From an uncultured Adlercreutzia sp. (GTDB lineage: Bacteria; Actinomycetota; Coriobacteriia; Coriobacteriales; Eggerthellaceae), in the NCBI GenBank assembly GCA_947426355.1, contig CANEDU010000002.1:1-45030 (forward strand): a stretch of DNA of 45,030 bases, read 5' to 3'. The stretch's first letter is position 1, and the number at the start of each line of letters is the position of its first letter. Shown here in pieces: positions 1-9,174 of this stretch. A model generated the notes under the pieces. It searched no databases. It saw nothing but the letters and a program-made list of their open reading frames with translations, and was not told where the DNA came from. Position numbers and translations under genes: made by a program.

Positions 1-558
1 ACAGTTGACTCCTTCCAAGGGATGGAATTTGATGTCGTGTTTCTGTCGATGGTCAGGACTCTTCCGGGGAACTACAAGGGGCCGCTGGGGTCGAGGGCTG
101 CCGCGGCGCCGCGCAAGGCAGAGCCCGCTTCTGAACTAGTGCGGTCTGTCCGGGAGGTACAGCCTGCTATAGAAGAGCAATCGAAGAAGCGCTCGCTTTT
201 CTCGAGTATTAGAGACGCCCTGTTCTCAAGCGGCCAGAAAGAGGAGAGGCATCAGCAAGAGGCTGCAGCCGGAATCGGCTTGGAAGAGGCCATGGCCCCA
301 TATTTGGAGAAGAAAAGAGAAGCTGAAGAGACCAAGATAATCGATGCTGAGGAGCAGAGACAGGCTCAGCGCCTGTTCGGCCACCTCTGCCTGTACAACC
401 GACTTAACGTTTCCATGAGCCGGCAGAAGAGGCTGCTTGTGGTTGCTGGCGACTCGAGGCTGCTCAGCGCCGAACTGGCGAGCAAATACATCCCTGGGCT
501 GGTTGATTTCTACGAGACCTGTCTGAAGGAGGGGGTGATTCTGCAATGCCAACGATAA
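1..558 (+). CDS. SF1 (UPF1/DNA2-like) helicase, C-terminal part, 5' truncated by window
   Basis: The reading frame is open from base 1, so the start lies outside the window; 185 residues are visible. Residues 2-16 (VDSFQGMEFDVVFLS) match the motif V region of UPF1/DNA2-type superfamily 1 helicases, and residues 133-141 (NRLNVSMSR) match motif VI with its arginine. In this family the protein would be an ATP-driven RNA or DNA translocase. Motifs V and VI are separated here by more than 100 residues rich in Glu, Lys and Gln (about 25-130), longer than usual and probably partly coiled coil. The 3' end overlaps the next start by 13 bp, so the two are translationally coupled and belong to the defence-like operon that follows. 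The helicase assignment is secure; the nucleic acid substrate cannot be read from this part. Confidence 0.85.
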   Translation, partial: TVDSFQGMEFDVVFLSMVRTLPGNYKGPLGSRAAAAPRKAEPASELVRSVREVQPAIEEQSKKRSLFSSIRDALFSSGQKEERHQQEAAAGIGLEEAMAPYLEKKREAEETKIIDAEEQRQAQRLFGHLCLYNRLNVSMSRQKRLLVVAGDSRLLSAELASKYIPGLVDFYETCLKEGVILQCQR

Positions 559-2489
559 AGATGCTTGACCTCCACATATCATTCGCGGACGATGCGCATT
601 TGACGCGTCCCAGAACCCTCGCGTGGCCAGTCCTCGCTTACAGGGTGACACTACCTGATACAGCCGAAGGTGGCGATGATGCCCTCAATCCCTTCGAGAG
701 GCTTCTGCTGACTTTGCTTGAGATTGACGGGCCCGTCTCAGAAGGGCGACTCGCGAAAGAGACGTGCATTCCGAAAGATTTCGTGAAGGGGGTTCTTCTT
801 CGGCTGCAGGACAACGGCTATATCGACGATCGGAACTCGATTGTAAAGAAGTCTGTTTCGAGGCAAAGCCGCACCAACTTTAAACCAGCAATGATCTTTC
901 GTGAGAACGTTGGCGGAAAGGTTCTTCCATATGTTCTCTACGATACGAAGCCAGAAATCAAGCTGGTGGAGACTGGCCGCGATATCAAGCAGATGCACTG
1001 GTCGGAGCGGAGATTCGAGCCCGTCTCTGCGCAAGAAGTAGTCGAAGCGGTCAAGGAGCAGAAGCGTCATGAACGTGTATACGGTGACCGCTCAATTGTC
1101 CCGGAGGTAAGCTCGGTTACGGTCAGCGAGACAGGTGAACGCTATTTCCTCGAATGCCCCATCGGCATGAGATCAACTGATGGCGAGTTTCGGATTGGGA
1201 ACCCGTTTGGGAAGGGCTACTCCCTATTGCTCGAGGGCGTTTTCATGGACGAGCTCGCGACTGACGAAAACCTAGAAGCCTGGATTACCGAATGGAGAAA
1301 GAATCTCGTTTTCGAAAAAGGTCCGGACAAATCTAATATTGCGCTCGAGCCGTACGAAACTGATAGGTGCAGGCATCTTTATCCGCATCTATTACCTTTC
1401 CTCAAGCCCAACTACTATGGGATACGTACTATCGAGCAACTCTATTCTTCAATCGAATGGACGCTTTTCTACTCGAACGAACGGCTTGGGTCCAGAAGCG
1501 CCTTGAATCTGCTCAGCGTTTCCAACCCCTCAGATACACCCTATCTGGTTAAGCGTGCCGCTGAGGCCGTCGGGGTGGAGACGCCAGACAATGGTTTCCT
1601 GCGAATCAACCAGCTCTCTATCGACAGCTACAGAGACGGCGTACCAGAGATGCCGACGGCTCTATCCATAGCGCTTCTCCAAGCCCAGTCTGACGAGATG
1701 CACCCGCTTCGTCTATTCGCAAAAGAGCATCCCGATCTTGCCATCCGGCTATACCAGATGAAGAAGGAGCGCGACATTAGATCTCACGGGAAAGGCCGGG
1801 GCGCCCAAAACGAGCAGAGCGGGAAGAGCGAAACTTTTATGAAGGAGCTCGTCTCGGCGCTCCTGCCGGGCATCCGCTTTTCTAATGAAGGTTCGGCAAG
1901 AGAATCCAAGTCAGACGCTTTGATTGATGCTCGCTTTGAGGCGAGGACCTCTCTTCTTGATTTGTTTGGATACACCGCATTCAACACAAAGCTGCTATCG
2001 ATCACTCAGGAGCGGCTCGTGGATGCGGAGAGCTTTTGGATGAGTTACGAAGAAGGGGAAGATGCGCTGTCGTTCGTCGGAGATCTCTATGCTGCTCTGC
2101 AAAGCGAACTCTCAAACAGGACTGAAACCTCAACGATTAGGGCAAAGAACGACCGAGAGCTGGCCGCTGAGATAGAGAAAAGGGCAAAAACGCTCAAGGT
2201 AGACCCGCTGCCCAAATCACTCAGCACCGTGAGGCCGAACAATATTCGGAAGGCGCTCCAGGGGCTAGACGAGACCACGCTCGGCGGTGTCGCCATCGCA
2301 TTCATGATGAGCTGTGATGACGAGGAGATGAGCAGGATCCTTGAACAAGACAGGCCTTTCTTCTCGGATATTAGCGAAGTCATTGCCGCACGCGGCCATC
2401 TCAACGAAGCCAGACGGTTCACTAAGAAGGAAGTCGACAGATACAGGAAAGTTGCGTACAGGGCAATCCGCACGCTAATGGAGAACTAG
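546..2489 (+). CDS. Unknown 647-aa winged-helix protein of the defence-like operon
   Basis: I do not recognise this family. The stretch from about residue 45 to 105 (beginning NPFERLLLTLLEIDGPVSEG) has the helix-turn-helix pattern of a winged-helix domain. A beta-rich stretch follows (about 195-235, around ECPIGMRSTDGEFRIGNPFG). The rest is mostly helical and charged, and it ends in a basic helix (RRFTKKEVDRYRKVAYRAIR). No membrane segment, signal peptide or obvious catalytic motif is visible. The start at 546 lies inside the helicase 3' end, with GGAGG about a dozen bases upstream. The gap to the next gene is only 11 bp. By position it is an obligatory partner of the helicase and the McrB-like motor; a nucleic-acid recognition or adaptor role is inference. 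Confidence 0.8.
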   Translation: MPTIKMLDLHISFADDAHLTRPRTLAWPVLAYRVTLPDTAEGGDDALNPFERLLLTLLEIDGPVSEGRLAKETCIPKDFVKGVLLRLQDNGYIDDRNSIVKKSVSRQSRTNFKPAMIFRENVGGKVLPYVLYDTKPEIKLVETGRDIKQMHWSERRFEPVSAQEVVEAVKEQKRHERVYGDRSIVPEVSSVTVSETGERYFLECPIGMRSTDGEFRIGNPFGKGYSLLLEGVFMDELATDENLEAWITEWRKNLVFEKGPDKSNIALEPYETDRCRHLYPHLLPFLKPNYYGIRTIEQLYSSIEWTLFYSNERLGSRSALNLLSVSNPSDTPYLVKRAAEAVGVETPDNGFLRINQLSIDSYRDGVPEMPTALSIALLQAQSDEMHPLRLFAKEHPDLAIRLYQMKKERDIRSHGKGRGAQNEQSGKSETFMKELVSALLPGIRFSNEGSARESKSDALIDARFEARTSLLDLFGYTAFNTKLLSITQERLVDAESFWMSYEEGEDALSFVGDLYAALQSELSNRTETSTIRAKNDRELAAEIEKRAKTLKVDPLPKSLSTVRPNNIRKALQGLDETTLGGVAIAFMMSCDDEEMSRILEQDRPFFSDISEVIAARGHLNEARRFTKKEVDRYRKVAYRAIRTLMEN

Positions 2490-2500
2490 ATGGAGGAACA

Positions 2501-4990
2501 ATGAGCGAAGAACACAATGAAATCAGGGAAGAGCAGGCTTCAATGCCGGACGCCTCCATCGAAACGGGCGATGAAGCAACCAAGGAACAGTGCGACGCAA
2601 AAGCAGACTACGAAGCATTGAAAGACAAGGCGCAGGCCACGATGGACAAAGCCAAGAGCATGCTGGCCGATGCGGGGGAAAGAACCTCCGAGCTTGATAA
2701 AAGAAGCAAGGCCATCGAGGCCGAGCGCTCGAAGCTCGCCGACAAAAGAACGCAGCTAGAGACGAGGGCAAGGGAACTGAGCGAGCGCGAGCTTCGCGTA
2801 AAGCAAGCTGAACTCGATGCGCAGAAAAGTATCGCCGAGCAGAGAGCGAAGGCTGAGGAGGACTTCCTGGCTCAGCGACAGACCTGCGAGTCAGAAATCG
2901 CCGCGAAGCGAGCCGAGGCCATCGCCGCTCTGGAGAAGGAAATGAGCGAGCTTCGCGCAAAGCGACTCGGCGAGATTGTCGAGGCTGAGGAGCCAGAGCG
3001 TTGCCGCATCAGGATCGAGATTGCTCGTGAGCGAGAAACCTGGGACGAGGAGAAAACGAGAAGCGAGGCGGCCCTTGCTTCCGAGCGCGAGGAACTCACG
3101 AAAATGCGTGGAATCCTGTCCGCTCAGATGGACGAGATTAATCGTCGCAACGCGGAATTTCAGGATCGGGAACGCGACCTCGAAGACCAGGAAGAACGCA
3201 TGCGGGCTCGGGCGAAGAGGAGGAGCGAGAGGCTCGACGAGGAGGCCGAACAGCTCGCCTCCGAATATAAAGCAACCGTTGATGCCGAGAAGGCGGCAAT
3301 GGCTAACGAGAACAGCAGACTCCGCAGCAGCTTGCGGGCGCAGGAAGAGCTCCTTGCGGCTTTCAAGCAGCTTGAGGTCCAGCTCGGCGGACAGAGCCCC
3401 GAGGCAGTGCTCTTGAGTTTGAACAGCAAGTCTGAAGAAATCAGGACGCTGAGAGAGGAGCTCGCATCGCGTCCCACCGACGAGCTAAAGGATCGATACG
3501 AGGCAATAGCTAGGGCGATGCAATCCAAAGACGCGCGAATCGATGACCTCGAGCGCAAAGTAGCGGCCAGTGCTTCGGCGGCAACGGAAGTCGCCGATTT
3601 AAGGCGGCAAATACAGGAGGCGAAAGCCCAGAGTGAAACAAGCGATCGCCTGGCGAAAATACACGAAACCGCAGCAAAACAGGTAACCGCAGAGCTGGAG
3701 AAGCTCCAAGCCGATTTCGACCGGCTCTACGGCACCCCCGCCGGGGAAAACGAACGCAGGGAAGAGATAGAGATGCCCTATATCCTCAGGGAGAATGCCA
3801 ATCTTCCCACCACGCCTCCCGACCTGAACGAGATCGAGTGGCTTGAGGGCGTCTACAACGCGTGCGAGGATTACGGCCTCCACTTCAATAAACGGCTCCT
3901 CTACGCCTTTCATACCGCGCTCAAGACCGCCGAATGGGCGCCACTCACGGTTCTCGCGGGTGTGTCTGGCACCGGCAAATCCGAACTACCCCGGCTCTAC
4001 TCGCATTTCGGCGGCCTATACTTCGCACCCGTCTCGGTACAGCCGAACTGGGATAGCCAGGAATCCATGCTGGGATTCTTCAACTCCATCGACAATCGCT
4101 TTGATGCCCAGCCTGTTCTGAATTTCCTCGCTCAAACTCAAAAAGCTTGGGAGCCTGATGCAGACGGCTATCCTGGACTTGCCGATGCAGTCAGCTTGAT
4201 TCTGCTCGACGAAATGAACCTTGCCCACCCAGAGCTCTATTTCTCCGAGTTCCTGAGCAAACTCGAGCTCCGTCGCGGAGTCCGAGCAGACGCCACGCCG
4301 ATGCTCGACGTTAAGATCGGATCGGGCATGAAGCCGTACAAGCTGCCACTTGGCCGCAATGTTTTATGGGTGGGTACCATGAATCAGGACGAGACGACTA
4401 AGTCGCTTTCCGACAAGGTGCTTGACCGTTCCATCGTTATGCACTTCCCACGCCCTACCGAGTTGAAGCGCCGGCGAACGCTGAAGCCGCTTAACGAGGA
4501 GAACAGAGGGGCGATCCTGAGCAAGCGCACCTGGGAGAAATGGTGTCAAATGCGGTCGACGTTCGGGAATGCCGAAATTGCCCCGTACAAGGAGTTCATC
4601 GAGAACATGAACGCATCACTCGGTGTCGCCGGCAGAGCCATCGGGCATCGTGTATGGCAATCAGTCGAATACTATATGTCGAACCATCCGCTTGTCCTCG
4701 CCGCAGGCGAGGACAAGCGGGCAAAAATCGAGGCAATGCACGTCGCGTTTGAGGATCAGCTCGTGCAGAAGGTCATGCCGAAGCTCCGCGGCATCGATAC
4801 GCGCGGCAAGAGCAAGACGGAATGCCTTGATAGGATTAGGGAACAAATCGCCACAGGAATAGACGGCGAGGGCTTTGACCTTATCGAAGACTTCGATTTG
4901 TCCTGCGAGCTCGGATACGGTCAGTTCATCTGGCAATCTGCGTACTATCTCAAAGAAGATGCTGGCGAGACTACGCAGGATGAATCATGA
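2501..4990 (+). CDS. Coiled-coil McrB-type AAA+ NTPase
   Basis: Residues about 30-410 are an almost unbroken run of Glu/Lys/Arg/Ala heptads, a very long coiled coil. A spacer follows, then a motor domain with Walker A GVSGTGKS (487-494), Walker B LILLDEMN (D570) and GTMNQDE (from about 625), the place of the McrB-family MNxxDR-type signature, with a downstream LDRS arginine. McrB relatives are GTP- or ATP-driven hexameric motors that move nucleic acid for a partner nuclease in type IV restriction. The coiled-coil fusion recalls the CoCoNuT group, in which McrB homologues carry long coiled coils beside UPF1-like helicases. A GGAGGAACA ribosome site precedes ATG 2501. The stop codon overlaps the next start (ATGA), indicating coupling. 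The motor domain is certain; the substrate and a GTP or ATP preference are not visible. Confidence 0.88.
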   Translation: MSEEHNEIREEQASMPDASIETGDEATKEQCDAKADYEALKDKAQATMDKAKSMLADAGERTSELDKRSKAIEAERSKLADKRTQLETRARELSERELRVKQAELDAQKSIAEQRAKAEEDFLAQRQTCESEIAAKRAEAIAALEKEMSELRAKRLGEIVEAEEPERCRIRIEIARERETWDEEKTRSEAALASEREELTKMRGILSAQMDEINRRNAEFQDRERDLEDQEERMRARAKRRSERLDEEAEQLASEYKATVDAEKAAMANENSRLRSSLRAQEELLAAFKQLEVQLGGQSPEAVLLSLNSKSEEIRTLREELASRPTDELKDRYEAIARAMQSKDARIDDLERKVAASASAATEVADLRRQIQEAKAQSETSDRLAKIHETAAKQVTAELEKLQADFDRLYGTPAGENERREEIEMPYILRENANLPTTPPDLNEIEWLEGVYNACEDYGLHFNKRLLYAFHTALKTAEWAPLTVLAGVSGTGKSELPRLYSHFGGLYFAPVSVQPNWDSQESMLGFFNSIDNRFDAQPVLNFLAQTQKAWEPDADGYPGLADAVSLILLDEMNLAHPELYFSEFLSKLELRRGVRADATPMLDVKIGSGMKPYKLPLGRNVLWVGTMNQDETTKSLSDKVLDRSIVMHFPRPTELKRRRTLKPLNEENRGAILSKRTWEKWCQMRSTFGNAEIAPYKEFIENMNASLGVAGRAIGHRVWQSVEYYMSNHPLVLAAGEDKRAKIEAMHVAFEDQLVQKVMPKLRGIDTRGKSKTECLDRIREQIATGIDGEGFDLIEDFDLSCELGYGQFIWQSAYYLKEDAGETTQDES

Positions 4991-7900
4991 ACCTAGAGGA
5001 ACTGTATAGTTCATATGCAACGAGCCAAGAGGCCAAGGAGCTGCTACAACAATCCCATTGGTTCGCCTCATTCGCTGACTTCGACCCGAAAACCGGCGAT
5101 ACATTGCCCATGCCCCTTAGCCGCGTTCTGAAGCGTATGGCGGAAAGGAAGCCCTGTCCATTCGTGAAAGATCGTCTCTGGCTGCTGATGGAGCACAGCC
5201 GAGAGTCTGTGCGCCGGTTGATGAAAGTATTGAGCGAAGAGCCGCGGAGGGAATCGGCTTACCTCCCGATAAGGGAGGTGCGAGAGCTTGATACAGCGAG
5301 CTTCATCGCCCTCTCGCGCCGCCCCGGTCGAAACATTCGAGAGAAGCTTGCTGACAAACCGTACATGCAAGCCGTACGGCACTATCAATCCATCGATGTG
5401 CCCGAGAACCAGCTCCTGAAAGCGTTTCTGATGCAGCTTGCTGACGCGATGGAACTAAGAAAAAGTTATTTGAAAGACAAGGAGGTCGACGACTACCTCC
5501 AGTCGATATATAGGTGGCTTAATGACGGGGAGATTCAAGACATATCTCGTTGGGAGAACCTTGCGCCCAATAACGCCCTCCTCTCGCACCGGGATTATCG
5601 CAAGGTGTGGAATTCGTGGCGTTGGCTCCAATCGATAAGCGACGATCTTGACCGCGACTTGAGTCAATTGGCCCAAAGACGGTCCGTTAAGAGACGATGG
5701 GACGGCTATACCGACGCTTACAAAGGCGGGCAGACGGCTTTCGCAGACATGCCCGTGCTTGTGGACTACAACGCTTTCTCCGTTGTGCCATGGGACACGA
5801 CGATGCCGACGCAAAAGCGAATGGGAATTAGGCGCAGCGAAGAGTTCCTCGTTTCGAGAGAGCCTGTGTGCGTCGATTTGACCCAGCTCCAGCCCCGGTA
5901 CGCGACGCCGACCACCGCAGGACAACTCGACGAGAGCTTCTTCTGGCAGCGGTGGTGCGACGAGCAAAGCACGGTTGACATGCCTCTCTTCAATTCGGAT
6001 GCTGTCTATGCGCATCCGGATGCCGTAACTGTTACCGGAAGTGACCTGTTCTTCTTCAGGGGCAATCAGCCTGAAATCCTGAGTCAGGCCGCCCGTTCGT
6101 TCACGCTGCATCTAAAGCGACACTTCAAGAATGAGCATCTCATCTGGCTCATGCCCGATAGTGTGAGTGAATTCGAGGTTGAGCTCGTGAGGCGAAATCT
6201 AAACGCCGCATTTCTGAGCTCCGAGCCTCTGCCTTGCTCCGTCGCTGCGGTTTTCAAACACATCGGCTATGATCGAATCGCGTACGATGGGTTCCGCGTT
6301 GCCGTTGTTGAGAGAATCAATGGTAAGGCATATCTGACTGAGATGGTGGCCAGATACGACAAGGAGCTTTCGGTGGCTCTCCCGGAAACGCGCGGGTTCA
6401 TTTGGGAGAAAGGGGCGTCTGAGCTCATCAGCTCGGACGTCGAGATTGAAAACGTACATGGCCGCATTCCCATGCTGCTTCAAGATGGCGCTTGGACGAA
6501 TAACAACAATCCCTACGGTGTTGCTCATGCCGAGAGTGAAGACGTCGTCATGGGGTACGAGGGGTACGACTGCGCGATTTGGCTTAACGGCAGACCAGTC
6601 GAGGGAGGCATCAAGCTGTACCAGATGCAGCGGGGGGTGCCTGAAATCCCATTGTGGCGCAATCATATACCAGAGCTCATGACCAAGGTCATGATGGACG
6701 GGTACTATCAGCCGTTCTTCTTCGTTGGCAAGGACGTTACAGTCCAGCCGGTTCGCGACAAGGCCATCGCCATTCCCGTCCCCCAGGAATTCACGCTTCC
6801 GAAAGGAAGGAAAACTTACAGGCTTCCGTTGCTTCAAGGGTCGAATGAGGAAGCCATGGAGTATGAAGCCAAGCTCGTTTCGAAGGACTTCCCTTATGAC
6901 GAGGACGTGAAATGCCGGTTGAAAATGACTTATACATATGGCGCAGATGACCCGTACCATCTGGTTTTCATTCCGCTAAACCCAGAGTATCGCCAGATTA
7001 ACGTCATCTGGCAGCTAAAAGAGGAAGTCGAGATTGACGACGCTCCTGGACCAGTATACCCCGAGCCGCTCACTTGGGATCAGCTCCAAAAGAATTACAG
7101 TCCGAAAAAGAAGAAGAACACCGATCTGCTTGAGTGGTGCATCTCTAGTGCAGATAGGACTCTGAAGTACCTTCGAGGATACGAGAGCAAGCCTCTCTCG
7201 CTCAAGGTTACCACCGATTGGAAAACGAATGCCAAAGGAAGGCAGTTCGCTTTTGGTGAGACGTCATCCGGTGATAGCGTATATATCTCCGAATTTGCAT
7301 TCGATAAGGGATTCTATAAGTCGAAAGTCCATCCGGGTGCGACCCTATCTGCCCTCCTCGATACATCTCAGCTAGGTAATTACTCTGCTTTGAGAGCCGC
7401 CTCTAGTGCTTCCGACCTGGCCGTCGGTATGTGCATCTCCATAAGAAAGTCCATGTATGTACCGTATATTACCGTATGGGCAGGGGGTCATACCACAAGC
7501 GACCCTGGATGCCCCTTAGAATTCCGAACGAGAATCAAGGCTACAATTGCCTCGATAGAACAAAGCCTAACGATTCAGCACCTGCCCGACAACGTTAAAT
7601 CCGAGCTCTATATGCTCCTATCTTTCGTTGCCGAAGATCTCAACGCGTCTCAATCGCAGAAGCTCGTTTCCGGGTTCCGAAATGGGCTTCTACGTGAAAA
7701 AGGTGTTGGCTTTGCGATAGGGTCGCTCTCGCAAGATTGGCAGATTAGTCTGCTTAACGAATGCCTCTCGAAGCCCGCGAAACAGATGCTCACCATCCTT
7801 GCTCACGCAGCATGGCGTAACAAGTATTTTATTCTCAGGCTTTCTCCGGATATCGTTTCTCGCATTGCCAACCAGCTTATTTCTGAGCAAACGATGCTGC

Positions 7901-8244
7901 TCAAGCAGACGAAGTGGAACGAGAACAACGTTGAGTATTTGACCAGATGCCTCGAACTGCTCCTTGGGCTCTTGAGGAGTCGAGACTCTGAAGACGCGCT
8001 CTGCAAGCAGTTATTGCAGCCGAGTGAGAAAATCACGAAAGACTTTGCAGGGGTAATTGAAGAGGTTATTGTTCGTTTCGCAAAGAACCCTATTGAACTG
8101 AAATCAAGGGTTTCTCTTGATTTGGAGGGGAAAGCACAGGACGACAAAACCCCCGATCTGTTATATGCACTGCGAATGTATTTAACGGGCAACGATGCCG
8201 CAAACGCAATCCGCGTTACTGGCATTATCGAAGATAGCGAATAG
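4987..8244 (+). CDS. 1085-aa partner of the McrB-like motor, DUF2357/McrC-like N-terminus possible
   Basis: This is the last gene of the operon, overlapping the motor gene by 4 bp. About residues 130-160 (VPENQLLKAFLMQLADAMEL) resemble the ENR-F motif region of DUF2357, the N-terminal domain often found on McrC partners. Around residues 375-460 (LIWLMPDS..., LPCSVAAVFKH, DGFRVAVVERINGKAYLTEM) there is a pattern like the middle and phosphate-2 segments of an actin/Hsp70-fold protein; this is a weak eye-level match. A basic patch (KKKKN) lies near 706, and the last 250 residues are helical. I see no PD-(D/E)xK nuclease motif, which a true McrC should have. It may be a structural or sensor subunit, or a diverged McrC whose nuclease sits elsewhere. 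The reading frame is certain; the function is unknown. Confidence 0.75.
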   Translation: MNLEELYSSYATSQEAKELLQQSHWFASFADFDPKTGDTLPMPLSRVLKRMAERKPCPFVKDRLWLLMEHSRESVRRLMKVLSEEPRRESAYLPIREVRELDTASFIALSRRPGRNIREKLADKPYMQAVRHYQSIDVPENQLLKAFLMQLADAMELRKSYLKDKEVDDYLQSIYRWLNDGEIQDISRWENLAPNNALLSHRDYRKVWNSWRWLQSISDDLDRDLSQLAQRRSVKRRWDGYTDAYKGGQTAFADMPVLVDYNAFSVVPWDTTMPTQKRMGIRRSEEFLVSREPVCVDLTQLQPRYATPTTAGQLDESFFWQRWCDEQSTVDMPLFNSDAVYAHPDAVTVTGSDLFFFRGNQPEILSQAARSFTLHLKRHFKNEHLIWLMPDSVSEFEVELVRRNLNAAFLSSEPLPCSVAAVFKHIGYDRIAYDGFRVAVVERINGKAYLTEMVARYDKELSVALPETRGFIWEKGASELISSDVEIENVHGRIPMLLQDGAWTNNNNPYGVAHAESEDVVMGYEGYDCAIWLNGRPVEGGIKLYQMQRGVPEIPLWRNHIPELMTKVMMDGYYQPFFFVGKDVTVQPVRDKAIAIPVPQEFTLPKGRKTYRLPLLQGSNEEAMEYEAKLVSKDFPYDEDVKCRLKMTYTYGADDPYHLVFIPLNPEYRQINVIWQLKEEVEIDDAPGPVYPEPLTWDQLQKNYSPKKKKNTDLLEWCISSADRTLKYLRGYESKPLSLKVTTDWKTNAKGRQFAFGETSSGDSVYISEFAFDKGFYKSKVHPGATLSALLDTSQLGNYSALRAASSASDLAVGMCISIRKSMYVPYITVWAGGHTTSDPGCPLEFRTRIKATIASIEQSLTIQHLPDNVKSELYMLLSFVAEDLNASQSQKLVSGFRNGLLREKGVGFAIGSLSQDWQISLLNECLSKPAKQMLTILAHAAWRNKYFILRLSPDIVSRIANQLISEQTMLLKQTKWNENNVEYLTRCLELLLGLLRSRDSEDALCKQLLQPSEKITKDFAGVIEEVIVRFAKNPIELKSRVSLDLEGKAQDDKTPDLLYALRMYLTGNDAANAIRVTGIIEDSE

Positions 8245-8276
8245 AGGGGGCGCGGTGAGCGCCCCCTCGCTTGCTA
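8244..8276 (+). terminator. Operon terminator hairpin
   Basis: A perfect 10-bp stem GAGGGGGCGC / GCGCCCCCTC encloses the loop GGTGA directly at the stop codon of the 1085-aa gene. The T-tract after it is weak (GCTTGCTATTTG). It ends the four-gene operon. Confidence 0.8.
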
Positions 8277-9083
8277 TTTGAAGATTAGGGACATTGCACC
8301 TCGGTTCGATACCTGGATTTTCGGGGTATTTTTGCATAAACCTCTGTGGAAGGGAGGATTGCGTGCCGAACGTTGGTGCAGCGGACGTTTCGCAGGCCGA
8401 TTGGTCGCGGCACGAGGGTAGTGTCGCAAACGTTGGTGTAAGCACCTGGAATCTTGTTCGCATTCTAGCTCATCTTTTAGGCGGTCCTCCTTCCGATTGG
8501 GCTGTCGGCGATTACCACTTCTATAACTCTTCTGATATGCTTCTCGGCTGTGCCGTCATGGGAAGGTGCGGGAGCGATGGGTCCTGCAGCAGAGCCTGTC
8601 GTGCGCATCATCGGCGTCGTGATGGCCGACGGGCGCGTCGCCAGGAAGGCAACGTGAGCCCATAGTGTAAAACTACGGTATTCTAGGGATGGTTCGGTCT
8701 CCTCGGACGGCTTGCGGCCGCCCTCGCAGATCGAATCGCTATACCAACAATCGGCGCACTGCCCTCAGGTTTTAAAGCCAGTCTGCAAATAGCTTTCTAT
8801 TCGAAATCGGATATTGAAATAGATCGTTTGTACGCTTGCAAAGCACTCTTCACCGTGGAGACTGCTCTGGGTGTTTGTGGAAGTGGCTCCGGGGCGGTTG
8901 TTCCCGAGGGTATTATGCAAGCACTGCGAGGGGCGAAGAGCCCAATTTCGAGGAATCAGGGGAATTGGGGGAGCGCTATAGAGCAAGTCCCAAGAGAGCC
9001 GATTGAGTGAGCTAGCAAATTTGAGGCCGACCTGGCACTTCGGTTTGACGGGCAAAGATGGCGAGACGTCCCGATATTGGAAA
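8277..9083. other. Gene-free 0.8-kb stretch between defence-like operon and tRNA scar
   Basis: No reading frame here has a ribosome site plus a recognisable product. The composition is mixed, as in decayed mobile-element DNA. Two similar 10-mers (AACGTTGGTG at about 8371 and 8430) occur 60 bp apart. I see no integrase remnant, CRISPR repeats or complete RNA gene. Confidence 0.4.
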
Positions 9084-9131
9084 CGTGGGCTCATAATCCA
9101 AAGGGCGGGGTTCAAATCCCCCCCCCCGCGA
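9084..9131 (+). pseudogene. 3' fragment of a tRNA-Met-like gene (candidate att scar)
   Basis: The stretch GGGCTCATAATCC has the shape of an anticodon arm with loop CTCATAA (anticodon CAT), and GGGGTTCAAATCCCC is a textbook T-arm. No D-arm or matching 5' acceptor strand lies upstream, so only the 3' half is present. The T-arm is followed by a C10 run and GCGA where the acceptor strand should be. Integrases that target tRNA 3' ends leave exactly this arrangement at the far end of the inserted element: a 3' tRNA piece followed by the original downstream DNA, here a clean terminator. The operon to the left would then be element cargo. Confidence 0.6.
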
Positions 9132-9144
9132 TTGCGAAATATCA

Positions 9145-9174
9145 GCCGCCGAGTTCGCTCGGCGGCTTTTTTGT
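9145..9174 (+). terminator. Rho-independent terminator behind the tRNA fragment
   Basis: A perfect 9-bp stem GCCGCCGAG / CTCGGCGGC with a TTCG tetraloop is followed by seven T. This is a textbook intrinsic terminator, probably the original terminator of the tRNA gene whose 3' end lies just upstream. Confidence 0.9.

Noticed and set aside
1-8244. Assignment of the operon to BREX, Zorya, Wadjet or Druantia
   Set aside because: None of the marker domains (PglZ, MotA/B-like ZorAB, JetABCD, DUF1998) is visible.
9084-9131. Functional tRNA gene
   Set aside because: No D-arm or matching acceptor strand upstream, and the T-stem outer pair and acceptor 3' strand do not fit.
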